Part shown: piece after piece, positions 32,250 to 43,800 of the stretch | How positions within the stretch are numbered: position 1 is the stretch's first letter | How the letters are laid out: every line of letters starts with the position of its first letter | From: Neurospora tetraspora | Taxonomy: Eukaryota; Ascomycota; Sordariomycetes; Sordariales; Sordariaceae | Assembly (NCBI RefSeq): GCF_033439725.1 | Contig: NW_026944383.1 | Span: forward strand, 1,798,001-1,862,000 | DNA: 64,000 bases | Direction of reading: 5' to 3' | The notes under the pieces: generated by a model | The model's database searches: none | Told to the model about the DNA's origin: nothing | Seen by the model: the letters and a program-made list of their open reading frames with translations, nothing else | Made by a program: the position numbers and the translations under genes

Positions 32250-34983
32250 ATGCCGTCCGTCATCAACAACGGGATGGCAACTCACGATGACGAGTCATCG
32301 TTGAGTTTCTCAACGGAGTCGTCAATCGGTATGTGTTCCCCTTCTTACTCAGTCGATCTTTGTTTGGTTTGATTACCTTTGCCCACGACTAAGTCGTCGC
32401 ATGGGCTATGGGTTTAATATTTCCTTAATGAAAGAGAATGGACAAAAGAAAACAGATTTCCTGAGCGAGAACAGTGGCCACAACGAAACGGAGTGGCATC
32501 CGTCGAGTTACCAGGCACACCGAAACGGAGTGGCATCCGTTGAGATACTAAAGGCACCAACACGGGGTGGCACCCGTCAAGATACCAAAACAGGCACATG
32601 TCAAATACTCTCAGCAGACTCAGGCAACTGTTTACGCATGGAAATCAGAAATTCAATCACGGCGTTCTCAAACATTTACGTAAAACAAGGGTATCAAAAA
32701 GGCCTTTTGGGAGAAAGGCGGTTTGCGACATGGTGTTTGTTTGATGGGCTTATCACACTTTTGTGCATACTAACTCTGGTTGTCAAGACAATGGTGGAGG
32801 ATCGCAGGTCAACACTCCGTCTGACGCCTCCGAGTTTGGAGGCAACAAAGGGCAGTATCACACCAGCATTACGCCCACTCGTGCTTCGCAGAGCTACCCC
32901 GTTGGTATCATGGCTTCTGGCAACACACCGAAGGCCAACCTGCAGCGTCGTTCCGTCACGTTCGTAGAGCCGGACCCGCCTGCCAGAGAGCATTCCCGGA
33001 TCACGTACACCATGGTCAACAACACGCCTCCTTCCACGCCGAAGGATGATACATTCGACGCTCAGTACCTTTATCCGCCGAGCGCTTGTGTGTTTGTGGC
33101 AAAGTAGGTCATGATTTGTAGGAGTGGGCACACTCATCCGCTAACATATTTTGTTGTTCAGTCTTCCTGAAGCTCGGGAGGATGAAGATCTTCACGCCGC
33201 GGTTACCAAGGAGTTCAGCTACTTTGGATTAGTATACGCCAAGATTCGCCGCGACCCCTCCAACATGCCATTTGCCTTCTGCCAGTATACAGTACGTTGA
33301 TCTTCCCCATCTCTGTTGAAGGGTTTGTCTGACATATAAATAGAATGAAGACCATGCGAAGGACGCGGTGATCAACGGAAAGGGTATTATGATCCTTGGT
33401 CGCCCTTGCCGAACCGAGATGGTCAAAGCCAACCGTAAGCTGTTCTCTTCGAATGTCTTCCTTTTCGGGTTTCCGCATACTGACGATCACCCAGGCACCT
33501 ACGCAATCAACAGACGTGATCACAGAGACATGACTATCGATCAAGCCACTCGCGTGCTTGCAGCTCACGGAGAGCTCAGCAAGTGCTACTTGTTGCCCGC
33601 CGAGCATCAGCAGGAACTCAGCCTCCCCCCGACTGTTATCGCTGAGTTCACGGTCTTTGACCCAACTCGCGACATGGGCATTGTATGTATCACATTTCCA
33701 TTCGCTGTACTTCGCTCATATCAGATGCTGATTCTATTTGTCAGGTCGCCAAGGAGAACCCGGACTATCGGATCGTACCGTACGATGAGCAGAAGCGATC
33801 CATTACACCGCCTCGCGACCCGAACAAGGAATTCCTCAGGCAGTACGATGTCGATCGGCGCACCTTGTATGTCGCGCACTTGCCGCGGGACATTGAGGAG
33901 ACAGAACTGGAGGATCTGTTTAGTCAGGCCGGCACCATCATCAAGTGCACCGTCGTGAGGAAGGACGTCCCTTCTTACTATGGTGTTCGCCAGAACCTCT
34001 ATGCTTTCGTCGAGTACGAGCATATCGGCGCTCCAGATGAGGCCATCAAGCGCTTCGTGAGTGTTCATTTTCGTCGTGAACATGAGTTTGTTGCTAACCA
34101 TTGAGCACAGAGAGGTTTTGAATTGCGCGGCCATCCCTTGAAGGTCGAAAGGAAGACCACCAAAAAAGTTCGTCGGATGGTTTCGTCTCCCTTGATTAAC
34201 AGGGCTCCTGCCTCTTCCGACACGTACAGAGGCGGCCCTCGCACCCCTAACACGCCGTCAAGAAGCACTTTTGCTCTCAGATCCGCCATGAAACAATCGA
34301 GCGTCCCTGAGATGGCGGCTCAAGGGTCAGAGTCAGCTCCTATGTTGCTGGCTTACTCATCGGAAGGATCGCCCCCTCAGCGCAGGAATGCCCACGCAGC
34401 CCACGGCTTCCACCTCACGGATGGTCCTGCTATGAACGATACTTCTATCCACAAAGCGTCGACAGAGCCGCTTGCTGTCAAGCCTGTCAAGTCGATGCCC
34501 AATTTTGCTGCACATGGGGTTCACGGTGGTGCTATTCCTGCCAACGAAGTCCCCGCTGGTGTCTTTCCAGGACCTGCTGCCAATGGAGTCCCCGGTGGCG
34601 CCGTGCCGGGACCCCAGTTTACAGCCCTGCCTCATCCCACGGCTGATGTGAATGGTAGACCGATTCATCCTCTGCAGCCTTTGCCTATCACATCCTGGGA
34701 CCAGCCCCAGCCCGCCTACCCGCACGTCGGCTACATTCCGGACTGGGATATGCACGCGTACATGACTGGGATGCCCGGCACTGGCCCGGTCTTGCCTCCC
34801 AATGTCCAGCAGGCTCCTCATGATCTGGTGATGCATAACTGGACTCCAGAGTTTGCGCCGCCGATTCCCCTCGAGGCCGTTCCTCGCGGATTTGTCTGCT
34901 CACACTTCGCCTACCATCCCATTACGGGACAGCACTGTGCCGTTTGGATTCCTGCGGCTGCCCAGCATCCCTCGGTCTATTGA
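32250..34983 (+). CDS. Three-RRM RNA-binding protein
   Basis: Six exons: 32,250-32,328, 32,788-33,103, 33,162-33,291, 33,344-33,682, 33,745-34,056 and 34,111-34,983, giving 682 residues in an intact frame. The introns carry CTAAC/CTGAC branch sites. RRM1 (~127-205) opens ACVFVANLPEAREDED with MPFAFCQYT as RNP1. A second RRM-like unit (~208-300) opens SNVFLFGFP. RRM3 (~327-408) has RRTLYVAHLPRDIEETELED and NLYAFVEYEH. The C-terminal ~270 residues are Pro/Gly-rich and disordered, with AANGVPGGAVPGPQ-type repeats and a conserved-looking end, GFVCSHFAYHPITGQHC. The protein should bind RNA, probably mRNA; target and process cannot be read from the sequence. The first exon is short and its intron unusually long (459 bases), but both phase and branch site fit. 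It is divergent from CIA30. Confidence 0.85.
32482..32598 (+). repeat. 38-base minisatellite inside intron 1
   Basis: Three imperfect copies of a ~38-base unit, recognisable by CGAAACGGAGTGGCATCCGT and a following RGTAC-GGCAC end, lie in tandem within the first intron of the three-RRM gene. Each unit contains a small inverted pair (CGGAGTGGCATCCG) that could form a hairpin. Confidence 0.7.
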
Positions 34984-36915
34984 GGAGATGGGAGCCATCA
35001 CGACTGGTCTATTTTTGCCGACTCGGTTGTCGCTCTAAGGTGCGAGCTCTCCACAGTGCCTACAACACTTGGGGCTTTCCTACTTTATTTTGACGACTTT
35101 GCTGGTATACCTTGATGCTCCAAATCCATTTCTTTGGCATTTTCCATGCTGTCTTGAAAGACAGGGCTTCTCTGGTATACCGAGATGGACCACGTTCTGA
35201 TAACTTATCGGCATATTTCTCATTTTCGGTCAATTTCTTTGTTCGCCATGGTCGTATCTTCCTTCTCGATTATGTTTCAACCGCCAGTCAACCTGTTTCC
35301 GCGGACTTGTCAAAATCATCGGTTATTGCCAGGCATTGGGTTCGGCGTTTTACCTATTGCGGCGTTCTTCCTTGGAGTTGGGCGATAAAGTCATTTGCAG
35401 CGACTTGGGCATATGCTGGTTTCGGCGCTGGGTGGTTATACCCTGGTTGTGTTTTTCTGGTTGGTGTTGGTTGGAAGAATGGTTGGTCTGACCTGGCTGT
35501 TTTCGACGATTGTTGGTACATTTGAGTGGTTGGCGTTGGCGCAGTCTGGTGTCTGCGTCCGCATGGATTTGTTTGATTAATGTTGGCGTTTGAGTATTGG
35601 CCGGAACGCCTTCTTTGGTAGCTTGAGTGCTCTCAAGTCTGCTCAGGCGGCCGATACTAAACCAGGCGTGGACTTTTAGGGGACAACAGCCAGGACTATC
35701 TTAAGGGGTGTTCAGGCAATAGTTTCGGGTCACACAAGGAGACTGGTTGAATATGGTTGGGAATGTCGACAATCTCGTGTATTTGGAAGCAGATGAAGAG
35801 TTGGTTTCCGTGTCCTGGGTAAACCTCGTATCTGGTTGTCGCATAGCTACTCGACTGCTACCATTTCCACATTTTCTGAGATAGTGTCCCCAGACCAAAT
35901 AGATAGAAGAACAAGTCATTTGTCGCGCAGCAACTATCCCATTCAGACACTGCACTCTCCGCACCTCGAGCCTTTTGTCGTTGTTGAGTGAAAGTCAAAG
36001 ATGATCATGACCCAAAATGTTGTCACACACCGCCATTGGTGGTCGGCGTCCAGGTCGTTCAAAGGCAGTATGTACCGTGACGTGATTAGGGAGGATGCTG
36101 GAATGACTGATCCCGAGTACCTGCGCGAGGTAGTACTATTCCAGCCGGATAGGCCGCTCTGGGCCGCTCTGGGCCGAGATGTTGGTGAAGAAAGTTTACC
36201 ACTCAGCTGATGCAGAAGGAGAGTTGTATCACACTCCCTGTCCTCCGGGGATGCCCTGCTTCTCGAGTACAGCTGTGGTGAGGTTGACAAGCGAAGTGTT
36301 TTGATACTAACAAACCCTCACCTGATCAATGCAGCTCACAGTTAGTAGCTTATCTTCTAGCCCCCACACAGGCCAAGCCAACCTACACCATCACATCGGC
36401 AACCCTCTTGTTCCAGGCCTGCCCCGATGACCGCGAGAGAGGTACAAGAGCAAAAGGATGTTGGGTATGCTGGGATAGACCCCCACGGCGTTTCGAAGCT
36501 AGAGTACTAATAGGTCCGAATTTCTACAGGGCTGCCTTTAGTCGTACGTAAGTGCCCCTGCTACACGAGACTTGGGGTCTCTTTCGTAGGAGAATTTTAC
36601 TTTGCTTTTGGCGGAAACCAGAGAGAACAATGAACCTATCCAACTTGAGTAATTACGAGAACAGTCATCTGTCAGTTGTTTCGACCCTGATTTGCTGATT
36701 TATCCTTGAATTCTTGACTGTTCCTGCTTGAGTTCTTTTCGAGTCCATCCTGGAGCAGGCGTCGATCGTTTCGGCGGATAAGCCAAAACCGAAAGCCCCA
36801 CTATCTCGCTTAAAAGCAAAGAGAACCTCGACAGTTCAACAACTTTTCCTACGCAACATCGTCCTCAGCAACCACCGAAATCTGTCTGTATTTCGAGCAG
36901 AACCCTACCAGAACA
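34984..36915. other. Intergenic between three-RRM gene and symporter
   Basis: About 1.9 kb holding the 3' end of the RRM gene (T-rich, to about 35,580) and the promoter of the symporter. A frame at 36,001-36,210 (69 codons) and one at 35,112-35,525 were considered and not supported. A 10-base unit GCCGCTCTGG is repeated at ~36,152-36,175. Confidence 0.5.
36349..36355 (-). promoter_or_regulatory. Possible AreA/NIT2 GATA site
   Basis: AGATAAG on the minus strand fits the HGATAR consensus of the nitrogen regulator NIT2/AreA. It lies ~560 bases upstream of the predicted urea-type symporter, whose relatives are commonly under nitrogen control. A single site of this length occurs often by chance. 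Confidence 0.2.
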
Positions 36916-39540
36916 ATGGGCCAACCATCCTCCGAGGCGTCGAACGCCATCATCTATACTACCTTAGGAGTTTTCCTGTGAGATGACAATCACCAAGCCT
37001 CATTCCAATCCAGCTCGGTACTGGGGAGCGTTTGTACTGACTCATCGCCGTAGGATCATGGGAACCGGTGTTGCCTGGACGCTGAGAAACCAAACCAAGG
37101 GGGAATATCTCGCCGGCAACAGGACTCAGACGGGTTAGAAGACATTCCTGCTAGGCCCAGACAAGAGAAACTATTGTTCTCTCTATTCTGCCGAGCCATC
37201 ACCTACTCACATAGCCTCCCGTTGCCACTAAAAATGCGTTGAGCTGGAACTAACATCTCCCTCTCTCCTAGCTATTCCGCTCGCTCTGAACTTCATCGCT
37301 TCCGGTGAGTGAGAGCACACAACGCGACAACGGGGCACTCAACATCGACAATTGAGGCCTCTACTGCAACATGAAGATCAGAGCGGTAGCAATGCACCGA
37401 ACAAAGGCATTTCGACAACAGCGAGAGATAAACGAGACGTGCCGCTTCGAAACTCGACCTTAACAACAATGGTGCGAACCGAGCCAAGAACGCCGGTGTT
37501 GAGAGAGGTATAAGTTGAGCAGACTGACAGCATAGGTTCGTTCGCACCCAGTTTCCAACCTATCTTTCATCTTCCGAGGTCGTATCCCGCGTGTCCTCGT
37601 TTTGGCACCTTCTCTCCAGGTGGTGTCAGGAAGGATACTATGGATATTACTCAAGGTTAGATGAAAGGTTGCGGCTCACTACGGGCGCCGAGTCAAAAGC
37701 TTGCTCGTCTGGATCCAACCTCCCGCTCTTTAATCCTCGTCTTATACCAGAGTCTCCTCGGGGGCGATGGTATTTCTGAGGATAGAGAGGATAAACAGGG
37801 AGGAGATCTGGCGACTTGCTGGATGACGAAGCTGAGATTGTACCGTGATTACTCGATCAAGTTAATGCTTGCGTGGGAAACGTGCTGCCGCTCCGATCTA
37901 TCCCCTCCCCCTACTCCCCCCTCCCCTCTCCCCTTTACTCTTGTGGGTTGGAAAAACTAACCTGCGTAGCTCTCGGATCTGGTATTCTTTTCACTTATCC
38001 AGAAATTGCCACGTTGGCCGGTCTTCAGGGCGTGCTTGTCTATGCTTTGGCTTCCGCACTCCCGCTGTTCGTCTTCTCCTCACTGGGCCCTATCATCAGA
38101 CGCAAATGCCCTGAGGGTTTCGTCCTCACGGAGTGGACCAGACAGCGCTATGGAACCGTCACGGCCTTGTACCTGAGCTTCGTGACGCTGGTTACGCTCT
38201 TCCTGTACATGGTTGCCGAACTGTCCGCTATTGGTCAGGTTGTCGAAACCTTGACTGGCCTTAACGGGTTGCCGGTCATCATCGTCGAGTGTGTAATCAC
38301 GACCATCTATACCTGTATGTGTCTCGTCTTTGAACCCGTCGAACCCGTCGAATGATGGAATAAGTGCTGACGTGGATGCAACCTGCAGCATTGGGCGGAT
38401 TCCGAATCTCTTTCATTACAGACAACATCCAGGGAGCGATGGTGATCGGACTCATCGTCATCGCAGCCATTGCCATCGGCGTCGAGACCAAGATCGATAC
38501 CAGCCTGATCGAGCCCTCGGGTCTTCTAAAGGAGAACCTCTTGGGTTGGCAGCTTCTCTACATCCTCCCGGTTGCCATCTTGACGAACGACTTCTTTTTG
38601 GTAATGTCTTTCCTAACCGAACAAGGACCGACCCGTTGTCACTTGACTAACACCCAAGCAGTCCAACTTCTGGCTCCGTACCTTTGCCTCCAAGACCGAC
38701 CGTGATCTCTGGATCGGTGTCACCCTCGCCGCCCTTATCATCCTCATTATTATCACCATGATAGGCTGCACCGGTCTCATCGCCGCCTGGTCCGGCGTCT
38801 GGCCCGGCTCGGACCCGGAAAACCCCCTCCCCGGTTCCATGACCTTCTTCGGCCTGCTTGAGAATCTTCCTGCCTGGGTTGTCGGCTTCGTCCTCGTCAT
38901 GTCTGTCAGCCTCAGCTGCGCCGCCTTCGATTCGCTTCAGTCCGCCATGGTCTCGTCCGCCAGCAACGATCTGTTCCGCAACAAGCTCAACGTGTGGTGG
39001 ATCCGCGGCGCCGTGGTTCTGGTCATCATCCCCACCGTGGTCCTCGCCATCAAGGCGCCCTCGATCCTGCAGATCTACCTCATTTCCGATCTCGTCTCTG
39101 CCGCCACCATTCCCGTGCTGGTCATTGGCTTGTCCGACCGGTGCTACTGGTTCCGCGGCTTTGAGGTGGTCGTCGGCGGGTTGGGCGGTATCTTCACCGT
39201 CTTCATCTTCGGCGCTATCTACTACAAGGACGCATACAAGGGCGCTCAGCTGATGCTGCTCGAGGACGGCATCTACCAGGAGGGCTGGGCTGCGTTCGGC
39301 GCCTTCGTGGCTGCCCCCGTCGGCGGTCTTGTGTGGGGCTTCGGAGCCCTTGCGCTTAGACTGGCGGTGCAGTGGGTTCAGGCCAAGAGGAAGGGTGTGC
39401 GATTCGACGCCCTAGACCGCCCGGTTGTGATGGAGGGAGAGGGCGATGCGGTCCAGTATGTTGCTGGCGGAGACTTGGAGACTATCTTGAGCACTGGACA
39501 GGAGTCTGGGGCTGGAAAGATTCCTGGCAAGTTCTTTTGA
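36916..39540 (+). CDS. Sodium:solute symporter, urea-transporter (DUR3) type
   Basis: Six exons: 36,916-36,977, 37,054-37,133, 37,272-37,304, 37,970-38,314, 38,389-38,600 and 38,662-39,540, giving 536 residues in an intact frame. Hydrophobic segments occur throughout, consistent with 13-15 membrane spans and an outside N-terminus. Typical SSS-family blocks are NRTQTAIPLALNFIASALGS (~40-60), a TYPEIATLAG segment, a TSLGGFRISFITDNIQGAMV block (~173-193) and SLSCAAFDSLQSAMVSSASN. These match the DUR3 branch of SSS transporters (TC 2.A.21), which bring urea or related small solutes across the plasma membrane. The protein is shorter than characterised urea transporters (about 650-700), so substrate assignment stays open. 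The 33-base exon 3 and 665-base intron 3 are unusual, but phase, branch site (CTAAC) and protein continuity all agree. The Copia fossil begins 260 bases after the stop. Confidence 0.85.
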
Positions 39541-39799
39541 GCGTTGTCTATATGCTTTGCACCCTATTGTCAGGGCGCAAAGGCCTTGGAGATGCATGGA
39601 CGGCATGCTTGCCATGACCGTCCAGACGTCCCCTATCGGGGCGAGCGAGGGAATAGCTAACGACAAAAAGGGGGCTGGGACAGTGAGGTAAAGGAGGTTC
39701 AAGCTGTGGAGGTTGAAGGATTAATGGGAAGTTTTGGCGATGGATAATATAGGGGGTTGTGTTTTGGTTGAGCTTTCGATTCTCTTTGTCGTCACATAT

Positions 39800-39959
39800 T
39801 GTCGGGTGGGTTCATGTCCCCACCCCTCCCTTGTCTTATCGTGTGGGTCCATGCCCTCACACCCTTCTATATTTTAGCCCTCCACATTTCTTTTCCCTTT
39901 CTTCTCTAGTCTTCTCTCTATAGCATATATATTTATACATTGTTTTGCTCTCTAGTCTA
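39800..39959 (+). repeat. Copia left LTR (160 bases)
   Basis: Starts TGTCGGGTGGGTTC and matches the repeat at 53,889-54,048 over its whole length, with equal size. It is much less AT-rich than the interior. Both LTRs contain CTTTCTTCTCTAGTC-like pyrimidine-rich sequence. Confidence 0.9.
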
Positions 39960-40578
39960 AAAGGTTATAAGCCTTCTAATCGTGTATTGTATTACTATTA
40001 TTACGCGTATCTAATAGAATCAATCAAGTCGCCATCGTATTATATAATTGTCGCGTATATGCCGTATTATAAAACCCCGCCCGCCGATAAATCCTATCAA
40101 TTTTGGCTTATATTATGATTCGCCTCAAAGAATAAAGATTCTCGGCGATTATGTAATTTTCTATCTATAAATTATCATTTTGACCAATAAGAATATAATC
40201 TTTATGATTTCAGCTGTTACTTTAGTAATTTTACTTATTAATTTTAATTACGATACGTCTATTATAGAATATAATATAATTATAACGTTAATTCCCTTTA
40301 AGGGTAAATCCAATTTTAATATTTAGGCCCGCGCTTTAAAAGTCTAATTAGCTTCCTTTAATTTAAAACCTTATATTACGATTAAAATCCTTACGCTTAA
40401 GGGTAAAGCCGCTTTAAAGGAGGAGGATAAGAAAGCTCTCACCAAATAGTATATAAACTATACGAAAGTTATAGGTATTATTTATTTGACTATTAATAAT
40501 AATAATATTTAATTTATCTTAATAATTAATAATTAGGATAAAGATAACGACGAGCCCTTCTTTAACTTTATTCGTAAT

Positions 40579-40867
40579 TGTTAGGTCGCTAGGGACCTGT
40601 TAAGCGTTGGACCTGTATTAGTACCGAGGAGCGCCGATGTCCGTATAACATAGCGCTGTAGTATGGCGTTGGAATGGTTCGGAGCCGTCGCGAACTTAGT
40701 TACCACAGGATAGAGCTTACAACGATATAAATAGCCGGTCGAATTCGCTTTTAGAATTATTGGGGTTAATTATTAATATATTTTTAGTTTTCCCCCTACT
40801 TTAATGTCCCCTACGTATTTGCGCTATCTATAGGCACTTTAATTTACCTTCCTCTACGATTTTAATA
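40579..40867 (+). repeat. Gypsy left LTR (289 bases)
   Basis: Starts TGTTAGGTCGCTAGGGAC and aligns end to end with the copy at 48,582-48,870. The differences are overwhelmingly transitions, as RIP makes. Confidence 0.92.
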
Positions 40868-43800
40868 CGTTAATAGCTCTTTCTACGAGAGTTAAACTAT
40901 TACCGATAGGATGTAAATATATAGTAGACGATTTGTTTTTCGGATTTCTAAAGAAACCCCTTCTTTTATTTCCGGTATGTAAGAGTTATTTATTACCTTT
41001 TTTGTTGTAATTAATAATAATCTTTAGTAATAGCTTCCTTTTTCATTTTAGTATTATTAGCCGACTATTGAAAAAATAAATAATGATAGTTCGGATAGCG
41101 ATTATTCTTTTACCCCCTTATATATTTTACGTAATTTCTTCTACTGTTTAAAGAACGATATTATAATATAAAAATAAAGATTCTTTAAGTCTTGCGTAGC
41201 GGCTATTTAATTATTTTTAATTTATTTTTTATTCTATATATTTCTTTATAATTGGAATATTTTCGTAGATTTATTAGAGCAAAATTAATTCGGCAATTAC
41301 CTTCTTATTCTTTTCGGATTCCGATATTAGGATTATTTTTTCTATAATTAAATGTATTTTTCGACCCTCTTTGTTCTTATTATTGCTCCTTAAGTTGTAA
41401 TGCTTATTATTCTTATATCTACCTAACCGATTTAATTTACTATTTTATTTAAGTATCGCCCTAAGTTTAATATTTCTAAGTTTACTGGCGAGAATTCCTC
41501 CTAATTGCGTAATTTTATTTTTAATATCGATAATTATTATTTCGAATACCCCCGGACACCCCTTTTTTTCGCCGTTAATTATATCGAAGGTAATTTTAAG
41601 AACGTATAAATTAAGTATATTATAGCCCTTAAAAAGAAAATCGATTACGACCTTATTTATAACGTTCCTATTTGGAAAAATCTCTATATCTTTTTAAAGA
41701 AGGAGTATAACGGTAATATTTAAATTATTGAATGCTCCGCCCTTATTAGTTTTAAATGTATATAATAAAGTATTACCAAAACCGTTCGTACGTTTTACGA
41801 CCGTTTCTATATTGAAGAATTTAATTTATCCTACGAATAACCGGAATATTTGTGCGTCCTATAATAGGCTAACCGCCTACGTCCCTATTTATATAGTAGT
41901 ATTTTATTAGCGAATAGTATTAATATATTAATTAAAATAATAATATATATAAAGTAATTAGAAATTTTAGAAATTTTAGAATCGACGATATAGTATTAGC
42001 GTTTTTAAGTATTGTATTTTTACTTATTTTCTCCCTTTTCTCTTCTTACTTTTACTCTTATTTTTATTCCTATATTTATTTTTAATTCTATTAATTCTTT
42101 TCGTCCTCTCTCTATAATTTTTACTAACTTTAATATCGTTTATTATCATTATAGTTAATTTAAATATACGTATGGTTAATATTAAGTAGTAAAATTGCGT
42201 AGTATTTATTACGAATATGGTAAGCCTAGATATTCAGTCTTTTCTTATATTAAATATATTTATTATAATTATGATAAATTAGGCTATATATTGTATTAAT
42301 ACCCTATTCCCCGTAGTACTTTAATTTAAAGCGCGAATATTAAGCCGATACTATTGGTAAGGACTACGATTACTTCGGCCTAAAGAAGCGTGGGTATATT
42401 GTAATTATATTTAAACATGAAGTTATTAGTAAAAATATATAGAAATTAATGGGAAATTTATAATTTAATAAATTCCAGCGCGGAATTAAATTTTATTAAA
42501 AAGTATTCATTCTCGTCGGACGTTAAAATGGAATTTATAAATTACTATTTTATTAATTTCTTTCTCTAACCCGTTTTCGTACGTAGTTCGATTATTTATT
42601 TTATTAAAATATACTACTCTTATAGTATTAAGCGGAAAAAAAGGATTACGTTTATAATTATCGATTCCCCTAGCTTAAATATTATTTTTAGTTACCTTTA
42701 ATTGTACGAATATAATCCTAAAATCGATTAGCGTTAGAAGAGGTTTTAGTTTTGGATTAAAACATAAAATTTAGAAACGAATAAAGAACTGACTAAAGAT
42801 ATCTATAAAATTATAATATTTTTCTACGGTCTATATTAGGATTTAATTTTTATATTAAACCTAAAAGAAATATTAAGGTCTTTTAATAGTTTTGACCCCC
42901 TATTATATTCGACCGGTCTTTTCGAAATTCCCTTATCCTTATATATAGAGTTTTTAACCCTATTAGATATCCTAGATTTCCCCGATATTTTTTTCGATAT
43001 ATTTACTCTCATATTTATTAATAAATTTTTAGATATACCTTTTTAGAATTTTTAGAGTTGTGTTGAACGGAGTTTACCCGCCGTTAGAACCCTTATTAGA
43101 ATTAGTAATTCCGAAATTGTCCGTTGCCGAACCTGAGGAAAAAAAAAACGGCCGCCGCCGAACCGATAATCCTTCTAGAGTATAAAGAGTTTCGATAAAT
43201 ATTCGAAGCGTTGGCTATACCCCTACTATAGTACGACCGTTTAAAATATCGTATCGATTTAGTCGAAGGAGAGTCCGTTCTTTGGGGCCCTATTTATACG
43301 TTTAATGTTAAGGACTTGGAAGTATTTTAGGAATAGTTAGTAGAGGCGTTATATAAAGAATAGATTCGTCCGTTTATTAATTTAATAGGGGCTCTTATTA
43401 TTTTTATTCCGAAGAAGGGAGGTAAATTAAGGTTGTATATTAATTATTATATATTTAATAAAGTAATAAAGAAGAATTGTATAGTATTGCTTCTTATTTA
43501 AAAATTTTTAGATTGGTTATTATTAACGAAGATTTTTATAAAATTGGATTTGAAGGACGTATATTATTATATTCGGATTAAATAGGGAAATAAAGAGAAG
43601 ATGGCGTTTTATACGAAGTATAAGTATTATAAAATTTTAATTATACTGATAAAATTAATTAAAATTTTTATTATTTTTTAAGCGTATATTAATAACGTGT
43701 TAGCGGATTTAATTAATATTATTTATATTATTTATTTCGATAATATTATAATTTATAGTAAGAATAAAGAAGATTATTATAAGTATATTAAAGAATTTTT

